A DNA stretch of 64,000 nt, taken from Alphaproteobacteria bacterium. GTDB taxonomy: Bacteria; Pseudomonadota; Alphaproteobacteria; Micropepsales; Micropepsaceae. Location: NCBI GenBank assembly GCA_947474645.1, contig CANJJD010000013.1:1-64000 (forward strand), written 5' to 3'. Positions 16,747 through 26,921 of the stretch are shown piece after piece (position 1 is the stretch's first letter; every line of letters begins with the position of its first letter). Position numbers and translations under genes: made by a program. Below the pieces are notes generated by a model that searched no databases, was not told the origin of the DNA, and saw nothing but the letters and a program-made list of their open reading frames with translations.

Positions 16747-19086
16747 CTAAAACGCCTTCAGCAGCCGGTCCAGGTAATCGCGTTCCTGCTGCGGCCGGTT
16801 CATCTGCGCGGCACGGCGGCGCAGTTCTTCCAGGATCGCGCGCGCCCGCGCCAGGTCAGCGGCGCCGGGAATCTTGACTCCCGTATTGCCCAACGGGGAA
16901 TTGCCACGCCCGAGCGGATCCTGTCCGCCGCCCTGCTTTTGTCCCTGGTCCTGCTCATCGGCCAGCGCCTGTGCGCCCTGGCGCAGCGCATCCAGCGCCT
17001 GGTTCTGGGAGCTGCCGGCATTGGTCAGGTCCTTCTGGCCCAGCGCGTTCTGGGCATCGCCCATCGCTTTGCCGGCCTCGCGCAGCTTTTGCGCCGACTT
17101 GCCGTCCATGCCCTTGAGCGAATCCTGTAATTCTTTTTGCAAGTCCTTCTGCTGCTTCTGCAAGCCCTGCGCGCCGCCATCCTTGGGATCGGCCTGGCCC
17201 TGTTGCTGGCGGAAGGTCTTGTCCAGCAGGGCGCGCTGCTTGCCCATCAGGTTGCCGTATTTCTGCAGCTTCTCGTTCAGCGCCTTGTTCTGCGGCGAGC
17301 CGTTGCCGTTTTCGCCCTGGGTCACGCGCATATTTTCCAGCATGGATTGCAGCATGGCGAGCAATTGGGCCGCCTTCTGGCGGTCGCCCGCCTGGGTCAG
17401 CTTCTTGATCATGTCCAGCATGGTCTGGATGTCGTTCTGGCTCAGGGTTTTGGCATCAGGCGACATGGGCTGCTGCTCGCCCGGCGCGGGCGGATTGGCC
17501 GCCAGTGCCGCCATGTATTTCTGCATCGCCTCGTCATAGCGCTTGAGAAGTTCGTCGATCACATCCTGCGGCGCGCCCGAGGCGAGAGCCGCTGTGATCA
17601 TGATCTGCAGCTTGCGCAGTTCCTCCGCCGCCGACAAAAGCCCGCCGCGCTCCAGCTTCAGGGCGGTTTCCCACAGAATCGCCTCGACCCGCGTGATGTC
17701 GGCCTCGCGCTTGGCATTCTTGACGCCATTGAAGGCGCTGCGCAGCGCCAGGAAGATGTCGTTCTTGCCCTCATAGAATTTCTCGGGCGCGATGGTCAGC
17801 GCATCCAGGGTGAGCAGCACGACCTTGCGCCCCGCAGCATCGCTGGTGGCGAGCTGTTGGCGTTGTTCAATCAGCGCGCGCGCCAGGGGATCGGTGAACA
17901 CGCGCGCCGGCAGCTTGAAGGTGACGGGTGGGCTTAGGCCCTTCTGGCCGATGGCGTCGCGCGCCTCCAGCCGGCCGCTGACGATCAGCCCGGCATAAGG
18001 ATGGCCGGTGAGATCGACATAGCTGTTCTGGTCTATCGTCTTGGCGTTGGATTCCGGCAGCGGCAGCTCCACCACCAGCGGCTTGCCATGACCGCCTCGC
18101 GGCGCCAGCACGGCGCGGACATTGGCAATGCCGTAATCGTCGCTGCCCTTGAAGGCGAACTGGGTGGCTTTCTGCTCGGTGGGCAAGGGCGTGGCGGTCA
18201 GCGCGATCTTTGGCGCGATGTCAGGCACCGCCTGGATCATCCATTTGCCGATGGCATGGCCGCCCACCTGTACCCGCACCCGCGCATCGGTGGAAAGGAT
18301 CACATTGCTGGAATATTCTCCCTCCTCGCCGGCAAAGCGCGGCGCGGCATTGTTGCCGGCGGCCAGGCCCGGCGTGCGCGGCGCGCCATGCACCCGCAAG
18401 TTCAACACCGAGCCGCGCGGCACCTGGATGATGGAGGTGTCGCCGATGCGAAGCGAGGTGAGCGGCAAGCCGGTATAGGGCGGCGGATCGATCCAGGCAT
18501 CCAGCCCGGCGGCGGCGCCCGCACCGCTGTCGAACGCCGACACCAGCCGCGCGCCGGTATCACTGCGCGCCAGAACCAGACCCACCGCCACCGCGATCAA
18601 CAGATACCAGCGCAGACCTTGCGGATCGCGCGCGGCGATGCCGGTACGGGGCAGGCCGATGCGGAACTTTTCGGGCAGACCACGCTGGCGGTGCAGATCC
18701 CACAGCGCGCGCGCCACCGGATCATCGCCCACCAGCACGTCATCGCGTTCGGAGATGGGCCGGTGCGCCAAGCCGCTGTCGCGCTCCAGCCGCCGCGCCG
18801 CATCAATCGTGCGCGGCCAGGAAAAATCCGCAAATCCGTCAACCAGCGATAGCGCGCCCGCCGTGATGGTGGCGGCCAGCAGCAGCGCCTGCACCGGCCA
18901 GGCGATAAAGGCGAAGATGCCGGTCAGGGACAGGGCAAGGTAAAAGCCGAAGAAACCAAAGGCGGGCCACAGCCGCGGCAACAGCCGTTCGATGGCCAGC
19001 ACGCCGCGCGTCAGCGCAACGCGCCGCTCCAGCGGATTAGCTGGAAAGCCAGTCGGGAATACGGTCCTTGGCGATAAGATCGGCAT
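16747..19086 (-). CDS. TIGR02302 family (DUF4175) membrane protein
   Basis: 779 residues. Two hydrophobic segments near residues 41-80 and one near 158-172, then a large domain and a Gln/Lys-rich, low-complexity C-terminal third (runs such as QKQQKDLQKELQDSL) likely to be helical. Matches the alphaproteobacterial TIGR02302 protein, usually found after lysA. Function unknown, probably envelope. The first ATG lies 50 bases inside lysA; a later start would also fit. Confidence 0.83.
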   Translation of the reverse strand: MPILSPRTVFPTGFPANPLERRVALTRGVLAIERLLPRLWPAFGFFGFYLALSLTGIFAFIAWPVQALLLAATITAGALSLVDGFADFSWPRTIDAARRLERDSGLAHRPISERDDVLVGDDPVARALWDLHRQRGLPEKFRIGLPRTGIAARDPQGLRWYLLIAVAVGLVLARSDTGARLVSAFDSGAGAAAGLDAWIDPPPYTGLPLTSLRIGDTSIIQVPRGSVLNLRVHGAPRTPGLAAGNNAAPRFAGEEGEYSSNVILSTDARVRVQVGGHAIGKWMIQAVPDIAPKIALTATPLPTEQKATQFAFKGSDDYGIANVRAVLAPRGGHGKPLVVELPLPESNAKTIDQNSYVDLTGHPYAGLIVSGRLEARDAIGQKGLSPPVTFKLPARVFTDPLARALIEQRQQLATSDAAGRKVVLLTLDALTIAPEKFYEGKNDIFLALRSAFNGVKNAKREADITRVEAILWETALKLERGGLLSAAEELRKLQIMITAALASGAPQDVIDELLKRYDEAMQKYMAALAANPPAPGEQQPMSPDAKTLSQNDIQTMLDMIKKLTQAGDRQKAAQLLAMLQSMLENMRVTQGENGNGSPQNKALNEKLQKYGNLMGKQRALLDKTFRQQQGQADPKDGGAQGLQKQQKDLQKELQDSLKGMDGKSAQKLREAGKAMGDAQNALGQKDLTNAGSSQNQALDALRQGAQALADEQDQGQKQGGGQDPLGRGNSPLGNTGVKIPGAADLARARAILEELRRRAAQMNRPQQERDYLDRLLKAF

Positions 19087-20305
19087 GACTTTCTCTGGGC
19101 CTTACGATGCCCCATTCATCGCCGTGAACCAAGACTTCCGGCACCCGCGGCCGGGCATTGTAATCGCCGGCCATCACCGCGCCATAGGCGCCGGCCGATA
19201 GGATAGCCACAAGATCGCCGCTTTTGAGTTCCGGCAGCGCCCGGCTGGAGGCGAAAAGATCGGACGTCTCGCACACCGGCCCGACCACGTCATAGCGCGG
19301 GCGCGGGGAACCGACCTTGGGTTCCGCCACTGCCACGATCTCGTGATGGGCCTCGTACATGGCCGGGCGGATCAAATCATTCATGCCCGCATCAATGATC
19401 AGGAAGTCCTTGGCCTCGCCCTTCTTCACATAGATCACCGTGCTGACCAGGATGCCGGCATTGGCGGCGATCAGCCGGCCGGGCTCGAACGACAAAGTGC
19501 AGCCCAAATCCTTGGTAACCCGCGCGACCATGTCGCCATATTCGCGGGGGTCGGGCGGCGGCATGTTGCTGTTCTCGTACGGCACACCCAGCCCGCCGCC
19601 CAGATCCAGGCGGCTGATGTTATGGCCATCGGCGCGCAATGTGATGACCAGATCGCGCACGCGGGTAAAGGCGGTCTCGAACGGTTCCAGATCGGTGATC
19701 TGGCTGCCGATATGTACATCCACGCCGACGATCTCGATGCCCGCCAGCTTGGCGGCATGAGCATAGGCCTCACGCGCGCGGGTGAAGGGAATGCCGAACT
19801 TGGTTTCCGCCGTGCCGGTGGTGATCTTGGCGTGGGTCTTGGCGTCCACGTCCGGGTTGACGCGCAAGGTGATGGGGGCGCGCTTGTTCAAACTGCGCGC
19901 GACTTCGTCCAGCGCCGCCAGTTCCGGCTCGCTTTCCACATTGAATTGATGAATGCCGGCCTCAAGGGCGGCCCGCATTTCCTCGCGCGTTTTGCCCACG
20001 CCGGAGAACACGATCTTATTCGCCGGAATGCCCGCCGCCAGCGCCTTGGCCAGTTCGCCGCCCGACACCACGTCGGCGCCCGCGCCCAAGGCGCCAAGCG
20101 TCTTCAGCACCGCCAGATTGCCATTGGCCTTGACCGAATAGGCCACCAGCGAACCGGCGGGCAGGGCGCCCGCGAACACCTTGAAGTGCCGCTCCAATGT
20201 GGCGGTGGAATAGCAATAGAAAGGCGTGCCGACTTTTTCAGCCAGCACGTCCAGCCGCACGCCTTCCGCGCACAGCACGCCATCCTTGTATTGAAAGTGA
20301 TTCAT
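19037..20305 (-). CDS. lysA: Diaminopimelate decarboxylase
   Basis: Last step of lysine synthesis: meso-diaminopimelate to L-lysine. 422 residues; PLP lysine at Lys59 (VAYSVKANGN), Gly-rich phosphate site LDLGGGLGVPY, FEPGRLIAANAG, and the GPVCETSD active-site Cys region. Ordinary length. Follows the lptM-like lipoprotein in the conserved argH-lptM-lysA order. Confidence 0.95.
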   Translation of the reverse strand: MNHFQYKDGVLCAEGVRLDVLAEKVGTPFYCYSTATLERHFKVFAGALPAGSLVAYSVKANGNLAVLKTLGALGAGADVVSGGELAKALAAGIPANKIVFSGVGKTREEMRAALEAGIHQFNVESEPELAALDEVARSLNKRAPITLRVNPDVDAKTHAKITTGTAETKFGIPFTRAREAYAHAAKLAGIEIVGVDVHIGSQITDLEPFETAFTRVRDLVITLRADGHNISRLDLGGGLGVPYENSNMPPPDPREYGDMVARVTKDLGCTLSFEPGRLIAANAGILVSTVIYVKKGEAKDFLIIDAGMNDLIRPAMYEAHHEIVAVAEPKVGSPRPRYDVVGPVCETSDLFASSRALPELKSGDLVAILSAGAYGAVMAGDYNARPRVPEVLVHGDEWGIVRPRESHADLIAKDRIPDWLSS

Positions 20306-20322
20306 GAAATGACCCGGCCGGA

Positions 20323-20383
20323 CAGTCCGGCTCTAATTAATGCCACTTATTTTAAAGGGCAGTCCGGCTCACGCCTAATGCCC
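20323..20383. repeat. Short direct repeat between lptM and lysA
   Basis: CAGTCCGGCTC occurs at 20323-20333 and 20360-20370, each followed a few bases later by AATGCC. The first copy is also part of a CCGGA-CAG-TCCGG palindrome. The second copy overlaps the 3' end of the small lipoprotein gene. Confidence 0.45.
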
Positions 20384-20518
20384 TAATGGAAACGGCGGCT
20401 GGGAAGGATTTTTCTGGTCCCGCGGCGTGGATTGGCCGTTGGGCTTGATCAGCTCGTTCTTGACGCCGCAGCCCGTCAGCACGGCCGCCAGCGCGGCCAG
20501 GATGATGAATTTCTTCAT
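20375..20518 (-). CDS. lptM: LptM-like small lipoprotein
   Basis: 47 residues: [20 protein letters not shown] gives a signal peptide with lipobox L-T-G-C (Cys17), followed by the short polar tail KNELIKPNG and a Pro-rich end. LptM (YifL) proteins have this size and sit between argH and lysA; known LptM helps assembly of the LptD outer-membrane translocon. The ATG overlaps the argH stop (ATGA), so translation is coupled. Confidence 0.8.
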   Translation of the reverse strand: MKKFIILAALAAVLTGCGVKNELIKPNGQSTPRDQKNPSQPPFPLGH

Positions 20519-21897
20519 TTCAAAACTCCCCGCCAATGGTTGAGCTGTTCCTTCACCCGCGCCGGCGCGGTGCCGCCCAGGCTCATGCGCGAATTCACGC
20601 TGGCTTCCAGCGACAGGACCTTGAAGACTTCTTGCGTGATCGCGGGATCAACGGCCTGCATGTCGGCCAGCGTCAGCTTGTCCAACGTCACGTTCCTGTC
20701 CTCGGCCAGCTTCACGATGGAACCGGCGATGTGATGGGCTTCGCGGAACGGCTTTTTCAGCACCCGCACCACCCAGTCCGCCAGGTCGGTGGCGGTGGGA
20801 AAGCCGGCCTCGCAGGCGGCGCGCATCTTGTCGGGCTGCGCCGTCAGGTCGGCCATCATCGCCGCCATGGCGGCGAGGCTCAGCTCCAGCGTATCGGCGG
20901 CGTCGAACACCCGCTCCTTGTCTTCCTGCAGGTCCGTGCCATAGGTCAGCACCAGGCCTTTGACCACGGTGGCCAGCGCCACGAAATCGCCCAGCACCCG
21001 GCCGGTCTTGCCGCGCACCAGTTCGGCGGCGTCGGGATTGCGCTTTTGCGGCATGATGGAGGAGCCGGTGGTGAAGGCGTCCGACAATTTCACAAAGCCG
21101 AAAGCCGGCGTGGACCATTGCACCAGCTCGCCCGCCAGCCGCGACAGGTTGACGGCGGCGATGGTGCAGGCCGCCAGATATTCCAGCGCAAAGTCGCGCG
21201 CTGAAATGGCGTCCATGGAATTGCGCATCGGCCGGATGAAGCCCAGCGCCTTGGCGGTGGCATCGCGGTCAATCGGGAACGAGGTGCCCGCCAGGGCGGC
21301 GGCGCCCAGCGGGGATTCGTTCAGCCGTTTCCTGGCATCCTCGAAGCGGCCACGGTCGCGCCCGAACATCTCGACATAGGCAAGGCAGTGATGGCCGAAA
21401 GTGACAGGCTGGGCGACCTGCATATGGGTGAAGCCCGGCATGATGGTGTCAGTGTGATTTTCCGCTTGGCCCAACAGCGCAAGCTGCAACGTGGCCAATC
21501 CCTGATCGGCGCGCTCGCAGGCGGCGCGCACCCACAGACGGAAATCGGTCACCACCTGGTCGTTGCGCGAGCGGGCGGTGTGCAGCCGTCCGGCGACCGG
21601 CCCGATCAGCTCGGCCAGGCGCGACTCGATATTCAGATGAATGTCTTCCAGCTCGCGCTTGAAGACGAAGGTTCCGTCCTTGATTTCCTTTTCGACAGCA
21701 GTCAGCCCGTCCTGGATGGCGAGGCCGTCTTCCTTGGAAATGATCCCTTCGCTGGCCAGCATGCGGCAATGCGCCCGCGACCCCGCCAGGTCTTCGCCTG
21801 CGAGGCGCTTGTCGAAATCGATCGAGGGGGTAATCTCCCTCATGATGTCGGCGGGTCCGGACTGAAAGCGTCCGCCCCACATTTTGTTCGTGCTCAT
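20515..21897 (-). CDS. argH: Argininosuccinate lyase
   Basis: Splits argininosuccinate into arginine and fumarate. 460 residues of the fumarase/aspartase superfamily: [17 protein letters not shown], the His in [17 protein letters not shown] and the flexible signature loop [11 protein letters not shown] at 278-288. Head of an argH-lptM-lysA run; divergent from a TlpA-like gene 18 bases away, so promoters of the two must overlap. Confidence 0.95.
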   Translation of the reverse strand: MSTNKMWGGRFQSGPADIMREITPSIDFDKRLAGEDLAGSRAHCRMLASEGIISKEDGLAIQDGLTAVEKEIKDGTFVFKRELEDIHLNIESRLAELIGPVAGRLHTARSRNDQVVTDFRLWVRAACERADQGLATLQLALLGQAENHTDTIMPGFTHMQVAQPVTFGHHCLAYVEMFGRDRGRFEDARKRLNESPLGAAALAGTSFPIDRDATAKALGFIRPMRNSMDAISARDFALEYLAACTIAAVNLSRLAGELVQWSTPAFGFVKLSDAFTTGSSIMPQKRNPDAAELVRGKTGRVLGDFVALATVVKGLVLTYGTDLQEDKERVFDAADTLELSLAAMAAMMADLTAQPDKMRAACEAGFPTATDLADWVVRVLKKPFREAHHIAGSIVKLAEDRNVTLDKLTLADMQAVDPAITQEVFKVLSLEASVNSRMSLGGTAPARVKEQLNHWRGVLK

Positions 21898-21915
21898 TTT
21901 TTCTTCCGAAGGCCC

Positions 21916-22470
21916 ATGACCAAGAAAATCATCATCAGTCTGGCCGTAATCGTCGCGCTGGCAATGGGCATCCTATATGCGAGAGGCCTGCTTTCTGTCC
22001 ATCAGGGGCTGGAGCCGCCGCCGTCCCTGGCGGTGCTGATACTGGAAAAAGCCCCCAAACCCGCCCCCGCGGTGACGTTCAGCGACGGCAAGGGTGGCCG
22101 CCATGCGCTGGACGCATTCAAAGGCCGCTATGTCCTGCTGAATCTGTGGGCCACCTGGTGCGCGCCTTGCGTCGCCGAACTGCCGGCGCTGGCCCGCCTT
22201 CAGGCCCATGCGCCGGGCATCCGGGTGCTGGCGATCAACACCGACAGCCAGAAGGTGGATGCCGCCGCCTTCCTCAAAAGCCATGGCGCCGGCAGCTTGC
22301 CGGTGTTTGTGGATACCGAGCACATGCTGATGCGCAGCTTTGTGGTGCCGGGCCTGCCCACCACCATCCTGATCGATCCCGACGGCAAGGTGGTGGCGCG
22401 CGCCGAAGGTCCCGCCGAATGGGCGAGCCGGGAAGCGGTGGCTTACTTCAAGAGAATTAGCGGTACCTGA
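21916..22470 (+). CDS. TlpA-like membrane-anchored thioredoxin
   Basis: 184 residues. N-terminal anchor or signal (about residues 4-22), then a periplasmic thioredoxin fold with WCAPC (Cys82-Cys85) and the cis-Pro segment GLPTTILID. TlpA-type proteins reduce disulfides in the periplasm, for example for cytochrome or oxidase maturation; the target here is unknown. Ends 5 bases from the convergent hbd gene. Confidence 0.85.
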   Translation: MTKKIIISLAVIVALAMGILYARGLLSVHQGLEPPPSLAVLILEKAPKPAPAVTFSDGKGGRHALDAFKGRYVLLNLWATWCAPCVAELPALARLQAHAPGIRVLAINTDSQKVDAAAFLKSHGAGSLPVFVDTEHMLMRSFVVPGLPTTILIDPDGKVVARAEGPAEWASREAVAYFKRISGT

Positions 22471-22475
22471 TCCGC

Positions 22476-23351
22476 TTATCGCGTCGGCACGGGGTGCTCG
22501 CCCCGATAGTCGTAGAAGCCGCGGCCGGTCTTGCGGCCCAGCCAGCCCGCTTCAACATATTTCACCAGCAGTGGACAGGGGCGGTACTTGGAGTCCGCGA
22601 GACCCTCATACAGTACCTGCATCACGCTCAGGCAGGTATCCAGCCCGATAAAGTCGGCCAGTTGCAGCGGACCCATCGGGTGGTTGGCGCCCAGCCGCAT
22701 GGCGGTATCAATCGCGTCCACATTGCCCACGCCTTCATACAGCGTATAGACCGCCTCGTTGATCATCGGCAGCAGGATGCGGTTGACGATGAAGGCGGGA
22801 AAATCCTCGGCGTAAGCGGCGGTCTTGCCCACGCGCTTGACGATTTCCAGGCCCGCCTGGAAGGTCGTGTCATTGGTGGCGATGCCGCGGATCACTTCCA
22901 CCAGCTGCATCACCGGCACCGGATTCATGAAATGAAGTCCGATGAAATGCTCCGGCCGGTCGGTCGAGGCCGCCAGGCGCGTCACCGAGATGGACGAGGT
23001 GTTGGTGGCGATCAGCGCCTTGTCGGAGATGCGCGTGCACAGGTCCTGGAAGATTTTCTTCTTGATGGTTTCGTCTTCGGTTGCCGCCTCGATCACCAGG
23101 TCGCGGTCCTTGAGATCGTCCAGGGTCTGGGTGATGCGGATGCGCGCCAGGGCCGGCGCGATTTCCTCTTCCTTGATCAGGCCCTTCGAGGCCTGGCGCT
23201 GCATGTTCTTCTGCACCCGCTCGATCGCCTTGGACAGCGCGTCCTTGTTGATGTCGTCCAGCACCACGTCATAGCCGGCCAGCGCCAGCACATGGGCGAT
23301 GCCGGTGCCCATTTGCCCTGCGCCCACAACACCAATTTTCTCAACTGCCAT
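22476..23351 (-). CDS. hbd: 3-hydroxybutyryl-CoA dehydrogenase
   Basis: Interconverts (S)-3-hydroxybutyryl-CoA and acetoacetyl-CoA. 291 residues: NAD loop GAGQMG (10-15), active-site His in [14 protein letters not shown], and the C-terminal [11 protein letters not shown] and [13 protein letters not shown] segments. Last gene of the etfB-etfA-hbd operon, 11 bases after etfA. The pairing links acyl-CoA oxidation to the electron transfer flavoprotein. Confidence 0.93.
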   Translation of the reverse strand: MAVEKIGVVGAGQMGTGIAHVLALAGYDVVLDDINKDALSKAIERVQKNMQRQASKGLIKEEEIAPALARIRITQTLDDLKDRDLVIEAATEDETIKKKIFQDLCTRISDKALIATNTSSISVTRLAASTDRPEHFIGLHFMNPVPVMQLVEVIRGIATNDTTFQAGLEIVKRVGKTAAYAEDFPAFIVNRILLPMINEAVYTLYEGVGNVDAIDTAMRLGANHPMGPLQLADFIGLDTCLSVMQVLYEGLADSKYRPCPLLVKYVEAGWLGRKTGRGFYDYRGEHPVPTR

Positions 23352-23362
23352 TTGAATTGCCT

Positions 23363-24307
23363 TTACTTGTAGCCGCGGCTGGCGAGTGCTTCGTCCAGCT
23401 CGGGGAGAATCTTGAACAGGTCGCCGACCAGGCCGTAATCGGCCACCTGGAAGATCGGCGCGTCTTCGTCCTTGTTGATGGCGACGATCACCTTGGAGTC
23501 TTTCATGCCCGCCAGATGCTGGATGGCCCCGGAAATGCCCACTGCCATATAGAGATCGGGCGCCACGGCCTTGCCGGTCTGGCCCACCTGATAGTCATTG
23601 GGCACATAACCCGCATCCACCGCGGCGCGGGAAGCGCCCACCGCCGCATGCAACTTGTCGGCGATCGAATCCAGCAGCTTAAAGTTTTCCGCCGATCCCA
23701 GCCCGCGTCCGCCGGAGATGACGATCTTGGCGCTGGTCAGGTCGGGACGTTCGGATTTGGACAGGGCTTCGCCGGCGAATTTGGAATTGCCTGAATCGGA
23801 CGACGCCGCAATTTTCTCGACGGTGGCGCTGCCGCCTTCACCCGCCGCCTTGAAGGCGGTGGTGCGCACGGTGATGATTTTTTTGCCGGAGGGCGCCTGC
23901 AAAGTCTCGATGGCGTTGCCGGCATAGATCGGCCGCTCGAAAGTGTCGGGGGATATCACTTTCAGGATTTCGGAAATTTGGCCCACATCCAGTTTGGCGG
24001 CGACGCGCGGCAGGATGTTTTTGCCGGTGGTGGTGGCCGGCGCCAGGATCGCATCATACTTGTCCGCCAGACTTAGCAGCAACGCTTCCATCGGCTCGGC
24101 CAATTGGCGCGCGTACGACGCCGCATCCGCCAGAAGAACTTTCTCGACACCGGCGATCTTGGCGGCGGCTTCGGCCACGGCGCCGCAATTCTCACCCGCC
24201 ACCAGCACATGCACCGGCGCGGAAATTTGCGCCGCCGCCGTTACCGTCTTGTGGGTGGCGTCCTTCAGCGACGCATTGTCATGTTCGGCGATCACCAGCG
24301 AAGCCAT
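23363..24307 (-). CDS. etfA: Electron transfer flavoprotein alpha subunit
   Basis: 314 residues. The C-terminal FAD domain is intact: [46 protein letters not shown] and [20 protein letters not shown]. Takes electrons from acyl-CoA dehydrogenases to the quinone pool via ETF-QO. Start overlaps the etfB stop (TGATG). Confidence 0.95.
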   Translation of the reverse strand: MASLVIAEHDNASLKDATHKTVTAAAQISAPVHVLVAGENCGAVAEAAAKIAGVEKVLLADAASYARQLAEPMEALLLSLADKYDAILAPATTTGKNILPRVAAKLDVGQISEILKVISPDTFERPIYAGNAIETLQAPSGKKIITVRTTAFKAAGEGGSATVEKIAASSDSGNSKFAGEALSKSERPDLTSAKIVISGGRGLGSAENFKLLDSIADKLHAAVGASRAAVDAGYVPNDYQVGQTGKAVAPDLYMAVGISGAIQHLAGMKDSKVIVAINKDEDAPIFQVADYGLVGDLFKILPELDEALASRGYK

Positions 24308-25053
24308 CAGATGACCCCATCGGCTTTGAGCTTGTCCAAAAGTTCGGGCACGCCCGAAACTTTCACGCCGCCGACGCGCTTGGGCGGCTCGGAAATCTTC
24401 AGCACCTTGAAGCGCGGGGTGATGTCTACGCCCAGGTCGGCGGGCGACTTCTCCTCGATCGGCTTCTTCTTGGCCTTCATGATGTTGGGCAGTGAGGCAT
24501 AGCGCGGCTCGTTCAGGCGCAGGTCGGTGGTCATCACCGCCGGCAATTTCACCTCCACCGTCTGCAGGCCGCCATCGATCTCGCGGGTGATCTTGGCGCT
24601 GCCGTCAGCCAATTCGAGGCTGTGTGCGAAGGTGCCTTGCGGCCAGCCCAGCAGCGCGGCCAGCATCTGGCCCACCTGGTTGGCGTCGTCATCAATCGCC
24701 TGCTTGCCGGTAATGACAAAGCCCGGCTGTTCGGCGTCCACGATGGCCTTGAGGATCTTGGCGACCGCCAGCGGCTCGACCATCTGGTCGGTCTTGACCA
24801 GGATGCCCCGGTCGCCGCCCATCGCCAGCGCGGTGCGGATGGTTTCGGAGGCTTGCTGGGGACCGATGGAGACGATCACCACCTCGCTGGCCTTGCCCTT
24901 TTCCTTCAGGCGCACGGCTTCTTCCACCGCGATCTCGTCAAAGGGGTTCATGGACATTTTGACATTGGCCAAGTCCACGCCGCTCTGGTCCGCTTTCACG
25001 CGGACCTTCACGTTGTAGTCAATCACCCGCTTGACGGGCACCAGGACCTTCAT
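24307..25053 (-). CDS. etfB: Electron transfer flavoprotein beta subunit
   Basis: 248 residues. Starts [17 protein letters not shown] as expected; AMP-binding residues lie around [17 protein letters not shown], and the adaptor-like recognition loop is [20 protein letters not shown]. Forms the ETF heterodimer with EtfA. First gene of the operon; the long palindrome at 25181-25205 is 128 bases upstream. Confidence 0.95.
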   Translation of the reverse strand: MKVLVPVKRVIDYNVKVRVKADQSGVDLANVKMSMNPFDEIAVEEAVRLKEKGKASEVVIVSIGPQQASETIRTALAMGGDRGILVKTDQMVEPLAVAKILKAIVDAEQPGFVITGKQAIDDDANQVGQMLAALLGWPQGTFAHSLELADGSAKITREIDGGLQTVEVKLPAVMTTDLRLNEPRYASLPNIMKAKKKPIEEKSPADLGVDITPRFKVLKISEPPKRVGGVKVSGVPELLDKLKADGVI

Positions 25054-25180
25054 GGTGTTTCTTTGACCCCAATGGACGGCGTTTCGCGGCGGCGGCTCGC
25101 GCTTCGTCCTGTTCTTGTGCGGTGCAAAAAGTATGGCCGCAGGGCGAGGCCTGTCAACGAAACCGGGCTAATAGCTGGGC

Positions 25181-25205
25181 ACCATTGCTGCAATGCAGCA
25201 ATGGT
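25181..25205. promoter_or_regulatory. Perfect 11-bp palindrome upstream of etfB, candidate PhaR-type operator
   Basis: ACCATTGCTGC and GCAGCAATGGT with a 3-base spacer (AAT). The core CTGC-N3-GCAG is the known binding pattern of the polyhydroxyalkanoate regulator PhaR. There is no U tract, so a terminator for the upstream cytochrome gene is less likely, though an RNA stem-loop is possible. Confidence 0.5.
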
Positions 25206-25245
25206 GGTTAACCCCGGGCGCTAACCTGCGTCATCCCGCCGCAGG

Positions 25246-25617
25246 TTACTTGAGGCTCGCCATGTAGGCGGACACATCGGCCTGCTGCTTTTTGCTGCTG
25301 ATCCCGGCAAAGGCCATCTTGGTGCCGGGCACCATGCGGGCGGGGCCGGCCACCCACTTGGACAGGGTGGCGTCGGTCCAGGTGATGCCGGATTTCTGCA
25401 GCGGCGCCGAATAGGCAAAGCCGGGGCGGGTGGCGGCCTTGCGGCCCACGATCCCGAACAGGTTGGGGCCCAGGCCGTCGCCGCCGCCCTTTTCGGTGGT
25501 GTGGCAGACGGCACAGCGCTTGAACACGGCCTCGCCGGCCTTGGCGTCGCCGGCGGCATTGGCCGCCAGGGTGGATGCGGCCAGCAGCGCCAGCGCGATG
25601 AAACTGTTGCGAAGCAT
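25246..25617 (-). CDS. Class I c-type cytochrome (cytochrome c2 / c556-like)
   Basis: 123 residues: cleavable signal peptide (about 1-21, ending LAANA), haem motif CAVCH at 35-39 and axial Met101 in GTKMAF. The spacing and the LGPNLFGIVGRKAA segment match mitochondrial-type cytochrome c / c2. Periplasmic electron carrier. Follows cfa on the same strand with 95 bases between. I start at MLRNSF because the signal peptide begins there. Confidence 0.9.
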   Translation of the reverse strand: MLRNSFIALALLAASTLAANAAGDAKAGEAVFKRCAVCHTTEKGGGDGLGPNLFGIVGRKAATRPGFAYSAPLQKSGITWTDATLSKWVAGPARMVPGTKMAFAGISSKKQQADVSAYMASLK

Positions 25618-25665
25618 GGAATAGCCTTTTTTGGTTCCCCTCACGGGGCCCTCCAATACCTGACT

Positions 25666-25675
25666 TTGTATACAA
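25666..25675. promoter_or_regulatory. TTGTATACAA palindrome upstream of the cytochrome gene
   Basis: A perfect 10-base palindrome 49 bases before the cytochrome start. The form TTGT-N2-ACAA resembles GntR-family operators; it also contains a TATACA that could act as a -10. Low certainty. Confidence 0.3.
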
Positions 25676-25712
25676 TAACAGCCGATTTATGGCCGCAGCC
25701 GTGATCTACGGA

Positions 25713-26879
25713 TCAGGCGTTGACCAGCTCCACCTGCAACACATCGGTGCGCGCCACTTCGAAGGTCGCGGCGCAGATTCCCAGGTAGAATTCCCAGTTG
25801 CGCAGGAATTGCTGGTCATGGCCCAGGGCCCTGATCTGGGGTTCGGCGGCCTGCATCCGCACCAGCCATTCGCGCAAGGTGCGGGCATAGTCCTTGCCGA
25901 AGCCGAAGGCGCCGGCGAATTTCAGGCCGGCCCTTTCGGCTTCTTCGCGGAAGCGCGACAGGCTGGGCAGCATGCCGCCCGGGAATACATAATGGCGGAC
26001 GAAATCGCTGCGGGTGCGATAGCCGGCGAAGAACTCGTCCCGGATGGTGATGGTCTGGATAACGGCGCGGCCGCCGCGCTTCAGCCGTTCAGCCACCGTG
26101 GCGAAATAGGCCGGCCAGTAATGCTCGCCCACCGCTTCGAACATCTCGATGGAGACGATGTTGTCGAAGCTGCCTTTGCAGCGGCGATAATCCTGAAGCT
26201 GGATGTCGGCGGCGGCGCCCAATCGCGCGGTGGCGAATTTGTGCTGGGCCGGTGAAATGGTCAGGCCGGTGACGTGGTGGTTGTCGGCGGCGGCGCGCTC
26301 GGCAAAGCCGCCCCAGCCGCAGCCGATCTCCAGCACATTGGCTTTCTTCTCGGTGAATTTGGACAGGATGCGCTCATACTTGTTCTGCTGGGCGCGATAG
26401 AGCTCGTCGGTGCCGTTATACAGCGCCGAGGAATAGGTCATGCTCTTGTCCAGCCACAGCGAATAGAAATCGTTGCCGACGTCGTAATGATCCTTGATGT
26501 TGCGCGCCGATCCGGAAATCGAATTGCGCCGCACCAGCGCATTGTGAATCACAAAGCCGATGCGGTTGAAGATATTGCCGTCCGAGAAATTCGAGAAGTG
26601 ATCCAGGTTGAGCAGGAACAGGCTCACCAGCCGCTCGACGCTGTCGCTGTCCCAGGCGCCGGCGATATATTCCTCGCCCAGCCCGATATCGCCGCGCGCC
26701 ATGATCCGGCGCAGCACGTCCCAGTCATGGATGTGAAAACGCGCCTCCGGCCCCGGATGGACGCCCTTGTGGACGCTCACCTCGCCATTGGGGGCGATGA
26801 AGGTCAGGGTGCCGTACTCCAGCGAGTTCATCGCCTTGCGCCAGCTTTTTTCGATATAGGAGGCAGGGATCAGGGACAT
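25713..26879 (-). CDS. cfa: Cyclopropane-fatty-acyl-phospholipid synthase family
   Basis: Methylenates unsaturated acyl chains of membrane phospholipids with SAM. 388 residues; N-terminal lipid-binding region, SAM loop VLEIGCGWGGFAE, HYDVGNDFYSLWLDKSMTYS and the VSIEMFEAVGEHYWPAYF segment. Product could be a cyclopropane or another methylated fatty acid; close homologues in the singlet-oxygen regulons of this class make furan or modified fatty acids. Directly follows the FAD gene. Confidence 0.9.
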   Translation of the reverse strand: MSLIPASYIEKSWRKAMNSLEYGTLTFIAPNGEVSVHKGVHPGPEARFHIHDWDVLRRIMARGDIGLGEEYIAGAWDSDSVERLVSLFLLNLDHFSNFSDGNIFNRIGFVIHNALVRRNSISGSARNIKDHYDVGNDFYSLWLDKSMTYSSALYNGTDELYRAQQNKYERILSKFTEKKANVLEIGCGWGGFAERAAADNHHVTGLTISPAQHKFATARLGAAADIQLQDYRRCKGSFDNIVSIEMFEAVGEHYWPAYFATVAERLKRGGRAVIQTITIRDEFFAGYRTRSDFVRHYVFPGGMLPSLSRFREEAERAGLKFAGAFGFGKDYARTLREWLVRMQAAEPQIRALGHDQQFLRNWEFYLGICAATFEVARTDVLQVELVNA

Positions 26880-26921
26880 TGGACATCCAGCGGAAAGCGG
26901 GATTTTAGGGCCTGGCGGGCC

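Noticed and set aside
25686-25715. RpoE/ChrR-type promoter for the cytochrome gene (TGATCC at the cfa stop, then TAAATC)
   Set aside because: Spacing is 20 bases, not 18 as at the cfa/DUF2177 pair, and TGATCC is made by the cfa stop codon; judged chance.
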